NCBI RefSeq assembly: GCF_003850245.1
Contig: NZ_CP031015.1
Span: 930,001-994,000 of the forward strand
Direction of reading: 5' to 3'
Length of the DNA stretch: 64,000 nt
Origin: Microbacterium sp. ABRD28
Lineage (GTDB): Bacteria; Actinomycetota; Actinomycetes; Actinomycetales; Microbacteriaceae
In this document: positions 44,196 to 53,366 of the stretch, piece by piece
Numbering within the stretch: the stretch's first letter is position 1
Layout: every line of letters starts with the position of its first letter
Notes under the pieces: model-generated
What the model was told of the DNA's origin: nothing
The model's input: only the letters and a program-made list of their open reading frames with translations
Databases searched by the model: none
Position numbers and translations under genes: made by a program

Positions 44196-44726
44196 CTACA
44201 GCGGTTCGGGGGTCGGGCGCGGGTCGTCGAAATCGCCGGCCGCGCGGCGCATGCGGGCGATGATCGAGACGAGCTCGTCGGTGTCGTCGGCGCTCAGGCC
44301 CGGCTCGGAGAAGACCTGGGCGTTGAGGGCTGCCGTGGCGCGTTCGGCGAGGTCGCGCCCGGCATCGGTGAGGACGACGAGCGTGGCCCGCCCATCGACG
44401 GGGTGCGGCTCGCGACGGACGTACCCGTCGGCCTGCAGCCGGTCGACCGTGTTGGTCACACTCGTGGGATGCACCTGCAAGCGGGCGGAGGCTGACGCCA
44501 TGGGCATGCGCCCGGCGCGGCTGAAGCTCAGGAGGGTCAACAGCTCGTACCGGGCGAAGGTCAGGCGGAACGGGCGGAGCGCCGCATCCACCCGCGCGAG
44601 CATCAGCTGCTGGGCGCGCATGATCGACGTGACGGCGGTCATGCCGGCAGCGGCATCCGTCCAGCCGTGCGCGAGCCACTGGCGTTTCGCTTCGGCGATC
44701 GGATCGACCGGCAGACGTCGGGCCAC
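44196..44726 (-). CDS. MarR family transcriptional regulator
   Basis: About 176 residues with a MarR winged helix: RLTFARYELLTLLSFSRAGRMPMASASARLQVHPTSVTNTV recognition region (about 60-105), then the wing DGYVRREPHPVDGRATLVVLTDAG. AAGGAG lies six bases before the GTG at 44726; the upstream in-frame ATG would add a proline-rich stretch without family similarity. It is convergent with the valine operon, with a one-base gap, and may bind the palindrome at its promoter 3 kb away. The ligand could be an acyl-CoA; this is inference. Confidence 0.82.
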   Translation of the reverse strand: MARRLPVDPIAEAKRQWLAHGWTDAAAGMTAVTSIMRAQQLMLARVDAALRPFRLTFARYELLTLLSFSRAGRMPMASASARLQVHPTSVTNTVDRLQADGYVRREPHPVDGRATLVVLTDAGRDLAERATAALNAQVFSEPGLSADDTDELVSIIARMRRAAGDFDDPRPTPEPL

Positions 44727-44798
44727 GGCGACTCCTTCCCGCTCCCACGGTACCGGGATCCCGGCCCGAGTCCCGGCTGCCGCCGGCACCCGCGGCAA

Positions 44799-44824
44799 TA
44801 GACTCGATCAGACGGACAAGGAGG
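44799..44824 (+). promoter_or_regulatory. Promoter and ribosome site of etfBA
   Basis: TAGACT (44799-44804) as -10, followed by a leader of about 20 bases and AAGGAGG (44818-44824) before the ATG at 44829. Unlike many neighbours, this transcript has a proper leader. Confidence 0.5.
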
Positions 44825-44828
44825 CTCC

Positions 44829-45605
44829 ATGAAGATCGTGGTGCTGATCAAAGAGGTACCCGACACATGGGGCGATCGGAAGCTGAGCCTGGAGACCGGG
44901 CTCGCCGAACGCGACGCCAGCGATCGAGTGCTGGATGAGATCTGCGAACGCGCCCTCGAGGTGGGCCTTTCGTACGCCGACGCGCATGAGGGCACCGAGG
45001 TCGTCGTGCTGTCGATGGCGTCGGAAGCGTCGACGGCGACGGTGCGAAAGGGTCTTGCGATGGGGGCGGCGTCGGCGGTGCACGTGGTCGACGGCGACCT
45101 TCTCGGCGCCGACATGGGACTGACGGCTGAGGTGCTCGCGGCGACGCTCCAGCGGATCGGATTCGATCTCGTGATCGCCGGCAACCTCTCCACCGACGGC
45201 TCGGGCGGGATGATCCCGGCGATGGTGGCCGAGATCCTGGATGTGCCGAGCGCGACGAATCTGACGTCGGTCGAGATCTCCGACGGCGCCGTCGAGGGTG
45301 TCCGGCTCAGCGATGCCGGCTCGATGCGGCTGCGGGCCGAACTGCCGGCGGTGGTCTCGATCACCGAGGCGCTCCCCGACGCGCGGTTCCCCAATTTCAA
45401 GGGCATCATGGCCGCGAAGAAGAAGCCGTTCGAGACGCTCAGCCTCGCCGACCTCGGCCTCGACGCCGCCGATCCCGAGGCGGCTCGCTCGATCGTCATC
45501 TCGCTGGCCGAGCGGCCGCCGCGCGAGGCGGGCGTGAAGATCGTCGACGAGGGCGACGCCGGGCAGAAGCTCGCCGACTTCCTCGCTGAGAACCGGCTGG
45601 TGTGA
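44829..45605 (+). CDS. etfB: Electron transfer flavoprotein subunit beta
   Basis: 258 residues. With EtfA it forms the FAD/AMP heterodimer that takes electrons from acyl-CoA dehydrogenases. [13 protein letters not shown] at the start, the AMP-binding region [23 protein letters not shown] and [34 protein letters not shown] (the recognition-loop signature) are clear. It is followed by etfA seven bases on. Its closeness to an acyl-CoA dehydrogenase operon fits joint use. Confidence 0.93.
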   Translation: MKIVVLIKEVPDTWGDRKLSLETGLAERDASDRVLDEICERALEVGLSYADAHEGTEVVVLSMASEASTATVRKGLAMGAASAVHVVDGDLLGADMGLTAEVLAATLQRIGFDLVIAGNLSTDGSGGMIPAMVAEILDVPSATNLTSVEISDGAVEGVRLSDAGSMRLRAELPAVVSITEALPDARFPNFKGIMAAKKKPFETLSLADLGLDAADPEAARSIVISLAERPPREAGVKIVDEGDAGQKLADFLAENRLV

Positions 45606-45612
45606 GGGCGTG

Positions 45613-46590
45613 ATGGCTGAATACGCGGATGACGCGATCCTGGTCCTTCTGGACGTGATGCCCTCGGGTGAGCTCGCAAAGAGCGCAGCGGGGCTCATCG
45701 GGGCGGCTGCTGCGGTGGGGACACCGGTGGCACTCGTGGTGACGGACGACGGCGCTGCGGTCGCCGCGGCGGCCGCGGCGCTCGGCGCCGGCACGGTCCT
45801 CGTCGCGGCCCCGGGAGAGGGCCTCTCGGTTCCGGTCGTCGATGCGCTCGACGCCGCCGTGGCCGAGGTGCGGCCCGATGCCGTGCTGATCTCGCACTCG
45901 GTCGAAGGTCGCGAGGTGGCCGGACGCTTCGCCGCACGCTCCCGCTCGGGTCTGTGCGCTGACGCGGTGGGCGTCTCCCGCGACGCCGAGGGCATCGTCG
46001 CGCACCACTCCGTCTTCGGGGCGGCCTACAACGTCGATGCGGCGGTCACCTGGGGTGCGCCGGTCATCACCGTGCGGCAGGGCGCCATCGAGGCGCGCGC
46101 CGAGGCGGTGGCGGCGCCGGTCGTGGAAACGCTGACCGTATCGGGGTCGGGCCGGCGCGCGGCATCCGTCCTCTCGGTCGAGGAGGCCGTAGCGACGTCG
46201 AGCCGGCCGGAGCTCCGAGGAGCGACGAAGGTCGTCTCGGGGGGCCGGGGACTCGGATCGGCTGAGAAGTTCGCGCTCGTGGAGCAGCTGGCCGACGTGC
46301 TCGGCGCCGCCGTGGGGGCCTCACGGGCGGCCGTCGACGCCGGCTATGTTCCCCAGTCGTATCAGGTCGGGCAGACCGGTGTCTCGGTGTCGCCGCAGCT
46401 GTATGTCGCTCTCGGCATCTCGGGTGCGATTCAGCACAAGGCGGGCATGCAGACGGCCAAGACGATCGTCGCGATCAACAGGGACGGCGACGCGCCGATC
46501 TTCGGGATCGCCGATTTCGGTGTCGTGGGTGACCTCTTCACCGTCGTGCCGCAGCTGATCGAGGCGCTCGAGGCGAAGAAGAAGGCGTAA
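45613..46590 (+). CDS. etfA: Electron transfer flavoprotein subunit alpha
   Basis: 325 residues. The C-terminal FAD-binding domain shows [13 protein letters not shown], the segment [20 protein letters not shown] and [20 protein letters not shown], the classical EtfA signature. GAGGG precedes the ATG at 45613; a GTG immediately upstream is possible. It lies directly before a cytochrome b-like membrane protein with a three-base gap, so the three genes are probably one transcript. Confidence 0.93.
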   Translation: MAEYADDAILVLLDVMPSGELAKSAAGLIGAAAAVGTPVALVVTDDGAAVAAAAAALGAGTVLVAAPGEGLSVPVVDALDAAVAEVRPDAVLISHSVEGREVAGRFAARSRSGLCADAVGVSRDAEGIVAHHSVFGAAYNVDAAVTWGAPVITVRQGAIEARAEAVAAPVVETLTVSGSGRRAASVLSVEEAVATSSRPELRGATKVVSGGRGLGSAEKFALVEQLADVLGAAVGASRAAVDAGYVPQSYQVGQTGVSVSPQLYVALGISGAIQHKAGMQTAKTIVAINRDGDAPIFGIADFGVVGDLFTVVPQLIEALEAKKKA

Positions 46591-46593
46591 CGG

Positions 46594-48354
46594 ATGGCGA
46601 CGTTCGCGCGGACCATGCGTCGTGGCCTGCCCCGGGTCGCCGGCGGCGACCCCTGGCCTCCGCCGGGTGAGGTGCCCCCGGTCGTCGAGGAGCGGCCGGC
46701 CGTTGAGGCCCCGCCGACTGAACCGCGAGCGCGGCGGGTCGAAACGCCCGCCGACCCGTCAGAAAACGTCGCTCCCGCGGCATCCGGGCAGCAGAAATCG
46801 ACGGGTCGCGAGCCCAGGCGGATGCGACAGGGTCTGCCTCGGGTCGTCGGCGGTGAGCCGTGGCCACCGGCTGCGGCCACGCCCGGAGGCGCCCCGTGGC
46901 CGCAGACCGGCGAGGCGACCGGCGCGCCCAAGCCCGCGGCCGCGGCCGCGGCCGCGGCCGGCCGGGCGGACGCGCGGGCGGGCGCGGAGCGAGCGGTGAC
47001 CCGCGAAACACCCGCCGACCCGTCAGAAAACGTCGCCCCCGCGGCATCCACCCCGCAGGAATCGACGGCTCGCGGGGGAGAGAGGGTCCGACGCGGGCTT
47101 CCTCGGGTCGCGGGCGGTAACCCGTGGCCGCCGGCTGATTTCACGCCGCGCCCTCGTGCTGCCGCAGCGCCGCCAGCCGATGCGTCGGCGCGTGCTGCCA
47201 CCCTCGTCGCCGACCCGGCAGAATCGGAGGCTCCCGCACCATCGGGGCAGCAGGAATCGACGGCTCGCGACGGTGACGCAGGCGTCCCCGCTTCGACCGC
47301 TCCCCCCGCATCGGCGGATATCGCCGTCGCGTCCGCGCCCGCGGGCCCCCGCGCCCCGTTGCCGTTCACCCCGACCGTGTTCCCCGGTGCCGCGGCATCC
47401 GTTCGTCCTGCCCCGCCTGCCGAGCCCCGCCGCATCGGTCCGTACACCCCGCTCCAGTGGGCGGGGGTCGCCGCCGTCGGCGGCTTCACGCTGCTCGTCG
47501 CGGCGGGACTCGTCGTCGTGATCGTGCGGTTCCTCCTGAGCATCCCGCCCCTGCAGGGGTTCGTGGAGCAGTTCCCGGGTGAGTACCACCTTCCCGAGTG
47601 GGCACCGGTCGGCATTCCCGCCTGGCTCGGCTGGCAGCACTTCTTCAACGTCTTCCTGATGGTGCTGATCATCCGCACCGGGCTCCAGGTGCGCACCGAG
47701 AAGCGGCCGACGGTGTTCTGGAGCCCGAAGGGCAACAAGCGCCGCAAGATCAGCCTCAACCTGTGGCTGCATCAGGCGCTCGACGTGCTGTGGGTGGCCA
47801 ACGGCATCATCTACATCGTCCTGCACTTCACCACCGGTCAGTGGGTGCGCATCGTGCCGACGAGCTGGGAGGTCATCCCCAACGCCGTCAGCGCGGGCCT
47901 GCAGTACCTCTCGCTCGACTGGCCGACCGAGAACGGCTGGGTCAACTACAACTCCCTGCAGCAGCTGGCGTACTTCGCCACGGTGTTCATCGCAGCGCCG
48001 CTGGCGATCATCACCGGAGTGCGCATGAGCGGCTTCTGGCCGAAGGACGCCGCGCGCCTGAACCGGCTTTACCCGGTGGAATGGGCGCGTAAGGTGCACT
48101 TCCCGGTGATGCTCTACTTCGTGGTCTTCATCATCTTCCACGTGACGCTCGTCTTCGCCACGGGCGCTCTTCGCAACCTCAACCACATGTACGCCGCCCA
48201 GGGGTCGGTCGACCCGAACGCCTATGCCGACAACTGGGCGGGGCTCCTCATCTTCATCCTGTCGCTCGGCATCATCGTCGCGGGGTGGGTCGCCGCCAGA
48301 CCCCTCGTCGTCGCGCCGATCGCCCGCCTGTTCGGCACAGTGAAGAGCCGGTGA
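46594..48354 (+). CDS. Cytochrome b/b561-like membrane protein with repeat-rich N-terminus
   Basis: 586 residues in two unlike halves. Residues 1-285 are proline/alanine-rich and carry three repeats of GLPRVxGGxPWPP (at 11, 80 and 168) and of ETPADPSENVAPAAS with QQESTAR, encoded by DNA of the R3 repeat family. Residues 290-580 hold about six helices of a cytochrome b/b561-like module with histidines in GWQHFFNV, LWLHQALDV, IVLHFTTG, KVHFPVML and FHVTLVFA, suitable for two hemes. It starts three bases after etfA. By context it might take electrons from ETF to the quinone pool, but no ETF-quinone oxidoreductase motif is present and this is only a hypothesis. Confidence 0.82.
   Translation: MATFARTMRRGLPRVAGGDPWPPPGEVPPVVEERPAVEAPPTEPRARRVETPADPSENVAPAASGQQKSTGREPRRMRQGLPRVVGGEPWPPAAATPGGAPWPQTGEATGAPKPAAAAAAAAGRADARAGAERAVTRETPADPSENVAPAASTPQESTARGGERVRRGLPRVAGGNPWPPADFTPRPRAAAAPPADASARAATLVADPAESEAPAPSGQQESTARDGDAGVPASTAPPASADIAVASAPAGPRAPLPFTPTVFPGAAASVRPAPPAEPRRIGPYTPLQWAGVAAVGGFTLLVAAGLVVVIVRFLLSIPPLQGFVEQFPGEYHLPEWAPVGIPAWLGWQHFFNVFLMVLIIRTGLQVRTEKRPTVFWSPKGNKRRKISLNLWLHQALDVLWVANGIIYIVLHFTTGQWVRIVPTSWEVIPNAVSAGLQYLSLDWPTENGWVNYNSLQQLAYFATVFIAAPLAIITGVRMSGFWPKDAARLNRLYPVEWARKVHFPVMLYFVVFIIFHVTLVFATGALRNLNHMYAAQGSVDPNAYADNWAGLLIFILSLGIIVAGWVAARPLVVAPIARLFGTVKSR
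46751..47270. repeat. Three R3-family repeat units inside a coding sequence
   Basis: Paired halves CGACCCGTCAGAAAACGTCG with GCAGAAATCGACGGGTCGCG (46752-46810), CGACCCGTCAGAAAACGTCG with GCAGGAATCGACGGCTCGCG (47016-47074), and a diverged pair (47208-47270). The same CCGTCGA/TCGACGG arms occur in the intergenic copies at 5.9, 36.7 and 37.5 kb. Here they are translated in frame. Confidence 0.75.
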
Positions 48355-48370
48355 GCGGGCGGGATCACCG

Positions 48371-48392
48371 CACCGGGGGATAACCCCCGGTG
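48371..48392 (+). terminator. Terminator hairpin after the cytochrome b gene
   Basis: A perfect stem CACCGGGGG/CCCCCGGTG with an ATAA loop lies 17 bases beyond the stop codon. There is no U tract. It separates the etf transcript from the two-component operon. Confidence 0.7.
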
Positions 48393-48434
48393 AAGAGTCC
48401 GGATGCCTCGGGCGCGCCGAACGGGCGGCAGTTC

Positions 48435-48447
48435 TACCGTGGGTGTC
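48435..48447 (+). promoter_or_regulatory. Leaderless-type -10 of the two-component operon
   Basis: TACCGT (48435-48440) plus seven bases before the ATG at 48448. It fixes that ATG as the start of the histidine kinase rather than the in-frame ATG at 48403. Confidence 0.6.
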
Positions 48448-49779
48448 ATGACCACAGCACCTCTCACCCCCGCCGCGCCGCGTGAGGCACCCAGCCCCGC
48501 GCCGGCGCGCCCCGCGAAGGTGAAATCGCAGATCGCCTCGCCCTCGCGCATCGCCTTCGCCATCGCCCACCTCGCGGCGCTCGGCGTCATCGGCTCCGCG
48601 CTCTTCGGATTCCTCTTCTCGCTCCTCGGCCTCGGTCTCGGCTTCCTCCTCGTGATCGGCATCGGGCTGCTCTTCCTCGTGGGCCTCGTCTACGTGCTGT
48701 TCGCGCTCGCCTGGCTCGAAACCGCCCGCATCGACGGGCTCTACCACTTCGGTCTCACCCCGAGGCGGCTGCGCCGCAGCGGCAGCCCCGGCTTCGGCGG
48801 CTGGATCCGCTCCCTGGGCCAGCAGGCGATCGATCCCGGCATGTGGCGGGCCATCGCGAACCTCGCCGTGGCCACCCTCCTCGGCGGGATCACCCTCTTC
48901 CTCTTCCAGGCGATCTCGAGCGGCATCGTCTTCACCTTCAGCCCGCTCTTCGCCGACGACGGCGTCCTCCGGCTCTTCGGAACGGGTTTCGTCGTCGCGA
49001 GCGGCTGGGCGGTCGTCGCCGGCATCCTCGTCGTCGTCCTGGCCGCGGCCGGCATCGTCGGCCTCGCGATCCTGCACGGCGTGCTCGCCCGGGCGATCAT
49101 GGTGCCCTCCCGCGAAGCACAGCTGGCTGAGGAGGCCCGGACCTCCAACGCGCAGCGGGTCGGCGCGGTCCGCGCCGCCGACGTCGAGCGCACCCGCATC
49201 GAACGCGACCTCCACGACGGCGTCCAGCCGCGGCTGGTCTCGGTCGGGATGACGCTGGGCCTCGCCCAGCAGAAGCTTGACACCGACCCGGCCGCCGCGA
49301 AAGAGCTCATCGCCGAGGCGCACACCTCCACGAAGGCCGCCATCACCGAGCTCCGGCAGCTCGCCCGCGGCATCCACACGTCGGTCCTCGACGACCGGGG
49401 TCTCGACGCCGCTCTTTCCGCCCTCGCGGCGCGATCGGTGGTGCCGGTGCAGCTGGATGTGCGGATGGACGGGCGCTGCTCGCGAGATGCCGAGGCGGCG
49501 GCGTACTTCGCCATCGCCGAAGCTCTCACCAACGCCGCCAAACACGCCCGTGCGTCGGAGTGCCGTGTGGTCGTCCGGCTCCGAGACGAGCCGCAGACCG
49601 GATCCCGCACCCTGTGGGCTCGGGTCGAGGACAACGGCGTCGGTGGTGCCCAGGTGATCGCCGGTGGCGGCATCGACGGCATCATCAACCGGGTGCTGGC
49701 CGCCGGCGGCACCGCGCGACTGGACAGCCCCATCGGCGGGCCCACCTCGGTGGAGGTGAACATCCCATGCGCGTCCTGA
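48448..49779 (+). CDS. Sensor histidine kinase (HisKA_3 type)
   Basis: 443 residues. Several membrane helices lie in residues 30-230 (VIGSALFGFLFSLLGLGLGF, VATLLGGITLFLFQAI, WAVVAGILVVVLAAAGIVGL). The HisKA_3 dimerisation helix ERTRIERDLHDGVQPRLV has phosphoacceptor His256. The ATPase domain shows AEALTNAAKHA, DNGVGG and GGGIDGIINRV. No periplasmic sensor domain is seen, so the signal is probably in the membrane, as in LiaS/DesK-like kinases. The response regulator overlaps by 13 bases, and a DUF4097 protein follows, an arrangement typical of envelope-stress systems. Confidence 0.9.
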   Translation: MTTAPLTPAAPREAPSPAPARPAKVKSQIASPSRIAFAIAHLAALGVIGSALFGFLFSLLGLGLGFLLVIGIGLLFLVGLVYVLFALAWLETARIDGLYHFGLTPRRLRRSGSPGFGGWIRSLGQQAIDPGMWRAIANLAVATLLGGITLFLFQAISSGIVFTFSPLFADDGVLRLFGTGFVVASGWAVVAGILVVVLAAAGIVGLAILHGVLARAIMVPSREAQLAEEARTSNAQRVGAVRAADVERTRIERDLHDGVQPRLVSVGMTLGLAQQKLDTDPAAAKELIAEAHTSTKAAITELRQLARGIHTSVLDDRGLDAALSALAARSVVPVQLDVRMDGRCSRDAEAAAYFAIAEALTNAAKHARASECRVVVRLRDEPQTGSRTLWARVEDNGVGGAQVIAGGGIDGIINRVLAAGGTARLDSPIGGPTSVEVNIPCAS

Positions 49780-50474
49780 TCTGCGAAGACTCCGCGCTCC
49801 TGCGCGAGGGCCTCAGCCGTCTCCTCGACGACGCCGGCCACGAGATCGTTGCCGCCCTTCCCGACGCCGAGCACCTCGACGACACGGTGGACGAGGTGGC
49901 CCCCGACCTCTGCATCCTCGACGTCCGGCTCCCGCCGACCTGGTCGGACGAGGGCATCCGCGCGGCCCTCTCGCTGCGGGCGCGACTGCCGCAGCTGCCG
50001 GTGCTCGTGCTCTCGCAGTACGTGGAGGAGCGCTACGCCGCCGACCTCATCGCCGCGAGCGGCGGGGCCCTCGGCTATCTGCTGAAGGACCGGGTCGCCG
50101 ATGTCGGGGAGTTCCTCGACGCGGTCGGCCGGATCGGCGAGGGCGCCACCGTCCTCGACCCCGAGGTCGTCGCGCAGCTGCTGGCCCGACGTCGCCGGGA
50201 CGAGCGGATGCAGCGGCTCACCGACCGGGAATCCACGGTGCTGGCCCTCATCGCCGAAGGGCGATCGAACCAGGCCATCGCCCGCACGCTGCACGTCAGT
50301 GAGGGGAGCGTCGAGAAGCACATCACCGCGGTCTTCCAGAAGCTCGACCTCGAACCCGACGACTCCGGCAACCGCCGGGTGCTCGCCGCCCTCGCCCATC
50401 TCGAACACGGCGGCCCCGCCGCCCCCGCACCGCGTCCGCAGAGCGGACCCTTTCAGACAGGAACGAACCGATGA
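49767..50474 (+). CDS. LuxR/NarL-type response regulator
   Basis: 235 residues. The receiver domain begins RVLICEDSALLREGL with phosphoacceptor Asp52 (CILDVRLPP) and Lys in GYLLKDRV. A LuxR helix-turn-helix lies at the C-terminus (LTDRESTVLALIAEGRSNQAIA then SEGSVEKHITAVFQKL). It overlaps the kinase gene by 13 bases and the DUF4097 gene by ATGA, so the three genes form one operon, and the target probably includes that operon itself. The long upstream frame is not part of the protein. Confidence 0.92.
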   Translation: MRVLICEDSALLREGLSRLLDDAGHEIVAALPDAEHLDDTVDEVAPDLCILDVRLPPTWSDEGIRAALSLRARLPQLPVLVLSQYVEERYAADLIAASGGALGYLLKDRVADVGEFLDAVGRIGEGATVLDPEVVAQLLARRRRDERMQRLTDRESTVLALIAEGRSNQAIARTLHVSEGSVEKHITAVFQKLDLEPDDSGNRRVLAALAHLEHGGPAAPAPRPQSGPFQTGTNR

Positions 50475-51358
50475 GCACCGTCCCTCCTCCGGCCCCGGAG
50501 CCGGCACAGCCCACTCCGCCGACCGGGTCCGAGCGCCCGACCCGGCCGGACGCACCCCGTTCCGCCGCGCCCCGCGTGGTCGCGACCCTCGTCGGCGCCT
50601 TCGGCGCCCTGGTCATCCTCGGAACCCTGGGCACCGCCGCTGTGGGGACGGCTTCGGCTGCCGTCACCGGTGGCGGCGGCGGGAGCAGCTCCGGCGACAG
50701 CACCGTCGACGCCACCGGGGTGACCGAGGTGGAGACCGAGGTGGGAGCCGGGAGCCTCAGGATCGAATTCGCCGACGTCGATGAGGCCACCCTCGAGGTG
50801 ACGCGCGGGTGGGGCGCCGATCAATGGCGCCTCGAGCGCGTCGAAGACACCATCCGGGTGTCCTCGCCTGACCGATGGTGGGGCGGATGGATGTTCGGTG
50901 ACCGGTCGGAGGCGGTGCTCACCCTTCCCGACACCCTGGAGGGGCTCGACGCCGACCTGACGATGAACGCGGGCGACCTCCGGGTCGTCGACGGTGACTT
51001 CGGCGAGCTCGACCTCGACCTCGGCGCGGGCAGCATCGACATCACCGGCTCTGCCCGTTCCGTCGACGCGACGGTGTCGGCCGGTCAGGCCGACCTCGAG
51101 CTGTCAGATGTCGCCGAAGCCGACGTCACGGTCAGCGCGGGCGATATGGACCTCGTCCTCACCGGTACGCAGCCGGGCCAGATGACGTTCGACGTCAGCG
51201 CGGGACGGGTGACCGCGACCGTGCCCGAAGGCGAGTACGACATCACCTCCGAGGTCTCCGCAGGCGACTTCGACAACGGCCTCGGCTCGACCCCGGGCGC
51301 CCGCAGCACCGTCGAGGTCAGCGTCACCGCCGGTCAGGTGGAGCTGCGCGCCGGCTGA
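50471..51358 (+). CDS. DUF4097 family beta-strand repeat protein, membrane-anchored
   Basis: 295 residues. A proline-rich cytoplasmic N-terminus and one helix ([20 protein letters not shown], about 35-55) lead to a glycine/serine spacer and a repetitive beta-solenoid of DUF4097/adhesin type. Repeated strands read [66 protein letters not shown] and [10 protein letters not shown]. Such proteins often accompany two-component systems of the Lia/envelope-stress type and may sense or protect the cell surface. It ends the operon and overlaps the convergent cofE gene by 25 bases. Confidence 0.85.
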   Translation: MSTVPPPAPEPAQPTPPTGSERPTRPDAPRSAAPRVVATLVGAFGALVILGTLGTAAVGTASAAVTGGGGGSSSGDSTVDATGVTEVETEVGAGSLRIEFADVDEATLEVTRGWGADQWRLERVEDTIRVSSPDRWWGGWMFGDRSEAVLTLPDTLEGLDADLTMNAGDLRVVDGDFGELDLDLGAGSIDITGSARSVDATVSAGQADLELSDVAEADVTVSAGDMDLVLTGTQPGQMTFDVSAGRVTATVPEGEYDITSEVSAGDFDNGLGSTPGARSTVEVSVTAGQVELRAG

Positions 51359-52167
51359 GCATCTTCCGCCTCCGCACCATCGACCCCGGGCTCACCGGGA
51401 CCGCCGAGGGGTTCCTGACCGGCACGGCCGGCAGCGAACCCCTCGGCGTAGGCTTCGTCGGCGCCGAGGCGGAACATGTCGCGCTCCCACGGCCGCACGA
51501 TCGACCGCGCACCGGGGAGATCGAGGTCTCCGACCAGGTCGCCACGGCCGCGGACGACGGCGACGGGTCGGCGTCCGACCTTCCCCTTCACCAGATCCGC
51601 GGCGGCGCACAGTTCGTCGGCGACGCACGGCATCGTCACCGCGAGGGGCCGGCCCTCGGCATCGGTCGTCCCTCTGAGGTCTTCGAAGACGGCCACTCCG
51701 CCGGCGCCGATGGCGTGATCGGTCTGACCTTCGCGCCATGCGCGTCCGAGCGTGTCGGAGATGAGCACACCCACGCGCACGCCCAGGCGTGCGCGCAAGC
51801 CCGCCGCGAGTGCCCGGGCGGACCGGTCGGGATCTTCGGGCAGAAGCAGCACCGTCCCCTCGGGGGTGTTGGACGCATCCACCCCGGCCGCGGCGGCGAT
51901 GATGCCGAGACGATTCTCGACGATGCGGGTCACGTGTCCGCTCGGACCTTCGCGCCGCGCGACCACCCGCACCGACTCCGCGGTGATGGCGTCCTCGCGA
52001 TCGTCTGCCTGGACGAACCGGCCCTCGGCCTTGGACACGACCTTCGAGGTGACCACGACGATGTCGCCATCCTGCAGGGTGTCGGCGGCAGCGGTGCCGA
52101 TCACCGCGATGAGATCGTCACCCGTGGTGATCTCGGGGATGCCCTCCAGCGCCCAGACGCTCAGCAC
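51334..52167 (-). CDS. cofE: Coenzyme F420-0:L-glutamate ligase
   Basis: About 277 residues matching CofE, which adds glutamates to F420-0 with [20 protein letters not shown], the loop [39 protein letters not shown] and the [21 protein letters not shown] end are conserved. It is a free-standing CofE, without the FbiB nitroreductase domain, and no other F420 gene is in the window. The GTG at 52167 begins the similarity; the frame upstream covers the GNAT gene and is not used. It lies 7 bases after the GNAT gene on the same strand. Confidence 0.87.
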   Translation of the reverse strand: MLSVWALEGIPEITTGDDLIAVIGTAAADTLQDGDIVVVTSKVVSKAEGRFVQADDREDAITAESVRVVARREGPSGHVTRIVENRLGIIAAAAGVDASNTPEGTVLLLPEDPDRSARALAAGLRARLGVRVGVLISDTLGRAWREGQTDHAIGAGGVAVFEDLRGTTDAEGRPLAVTMPCVADELCAAADLVKGKVGRRPVAVVRGRGDLVGDLDLPGARSIVRPWERDMFRLGADEAYAEGFAAGRAGQEPLGGPGEPGVDGAEAEDAQPARSST

Positions 52168-52174
52168 GGCGGGT

Positions 52175-52681
52175 TCAGCGGACGAACCGGACCTCGGTGA
52201 GCGTCTCGCCGAGGAAGGGCTCGGTGTGCGAGGCGCCGTCGAGGCTGAAGCCGTTGCGCTCGTAGAAGCGGTGCGCACGAGGGTTGTCTTCGGCGACCCA
52301 GAGGTACAGGGGCTCACCGTTCTCGACCGCGGCGTCGAAGAGCTTCTGTCCGATCCCCTTCCCGTGATACGCATCGAGAAGGTAGATGAAGTACAGCTCG
52401 CGGTTGCGGGGCGCATCTTTGTCGCGGGCCGGTCCCGAGCCGACGAACCCGACGATCTCGCCGTCGACCAGGGCCGCGCTCATCTTGAACTCGGGTCCCT
52501 GGACCGCCCAGTGGGTCCACAGTTCGGCCAGCCGGCGGGGGGAGATCTTCTCCAGCGCCGCCTTGCTGATCACCTGGTCGTAGGTCTCATGCCAGCATGT
52601 GGCGTGCACCTGGCCGAGAGCGACGGCATCGACGTCTCGCACCGGCCGCACCACGACATCCGTTCGCAGTTCAGCGTCCAT
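52175..52681 (-). CDS. GNAT family N-acetyltransferase
   Basis: 168 residues of a RimI-like GNAT fold: [24 protein letters not shown] at the N-terminus, motif A as [18 protein letters not shown], and [15 protein letters not shown] [15 protein letters not shown] in motif B. Substrate unknown. The ATG has TAGAGT six bases upstream (52688-52693), so it is leaderless. It is seven bases upstream of cofE and likely cotranscribed. The gene upstream is divergent, with its own leaderless promoter. Confidence 0.86.
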   Translation of the reverse strand: MDAELRTDVVVRPVRDVDAVALGQVHATCWHETYDQVISKAALEKISPRRLAELWTHWAVQGPEFKMSAALVDGEIVGFVGSGPARDKDAPRNRELYFIYLLDAYHGKGIGQKLFDAAVENGEPLYLWVAEDNPRAHRFYERNGFSLDGASHTEPFLGETLTEVRFVR

Positions 52682-52687
52682 GGCCAG

Positions 52688-52799
52688 ACTCTACGCGCGG
52701 GTTCCGACGTCGCGAAATCGAGCGGGATGCCGCAGGAAAACTGTCGATCCTGCACAACCGAATCGGCGGAATCATCGTTCCTGGCTACGATCCGAGACC
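52688..52799. promoter_or_regulatory. Divergent leaderless promoters for GNAT and thioesterase genes
   Basis: The minus-strand -10 is TAGAGT (52688-52693), six bases from the GNAT ATG. The plus-strand -10 is TACGAT (52786-52791), eight bases from the GTG of the thioesterase at 52800. The 90 bases between them show no other motif. Confidence 0.5.
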
Positions 52800-53360
52800 G
52801 TGAACGTCCTCTGGCGCACCCTGCTCGTCCACCTCCTCGCGCGCCTGCGCCTCCGTCGTGAGGGGTGGTTGACCTTCCAGGACGTCGGGCGCATCCGGCT
52901 GACCACCCTGCCGACCGACATCGACGTGCTGCGCCACATGAACAACGGGCGCTACCTGTCTCTGTTCGACCTCGGTCGCTGGGACCTGCTGGTGCGCACC
53001 GGGATGGTCGACGCGATGCGCAGGCACGGGTGGTACGGGGTGGTCTCGAGCGAGACCGTCACCTTCCGCAAGTCGCTGGAGCTCTGGCAGCGCTTCGAAC
53101 TCCAGACCAGGATGCTGGGACACGACGATCGCGCGCTCTACCTCGAGCACCGGGCGCTGGTGCGCGGTGAGATCTACGCGAGGGCCATCATCCGTATCCG
53201 GATGCTGAAGCGGTCGGGCGGAACCCTTCCCCACGAGGAGCTGTTCGCCGCGGTCGGTCGCCCCGAAGGGATGCCGGACGTCGAGCCCTGGGTGCACGAC
53301 TGGGCCGCGGCATCCGCTCTGCCCTCGACCCGTCAGCCGGCGCCCAGCGACTGGAGCTGA
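52800..53360 (+). CDS. Acyl-CoA thioesterase, 4HBT hotdog family
   Basis: 186 residues. The hotdog active-site stretch TDIDVLRHMNNGRYLSLFDLG (with the DxxxHMNN signature) is followed by ETVTFRKSLELWQRFELQT and EIYARAIIRIRMLKR. Members hydrolyse acyl-CoA or acyl-carrier thioesters in the cytoplasm; the chain length is not predicted. The GTG at 52800 with TACGAT upstream is the chosen start; the open frame from 52599 crosses the divergent promoter region. The gene ends 6 bases before a convergent DUF7882 gene. Confidence 0.84.
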   Translation: MNVLWRTLLVHLLARLRLRREGWLTFQDVGRIRLTTLPTDIDVLRHMNNGRYLSLFDLGRWDLLVRTGMVDAMRRHGWYGVVSSETVTFRKSLELWQRFELQTRMLGHDDRALYLEHRALVRGEIYARAIIRIRMLKRSGGTLPHEELFAAVGRPEGMPDVEPWVHDWAAASALPSTRQPAPSDWS

Positions 53361-53366
53361 GCCGGT

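Noticed and set aside
48403..48447. Upstream ATG of the histidine kinase frame
   Set aside because: It would place the TACCGT -10 inside the coding region; the shorter start begins the kinase-like N-terminus and fits the leaderless pattern.
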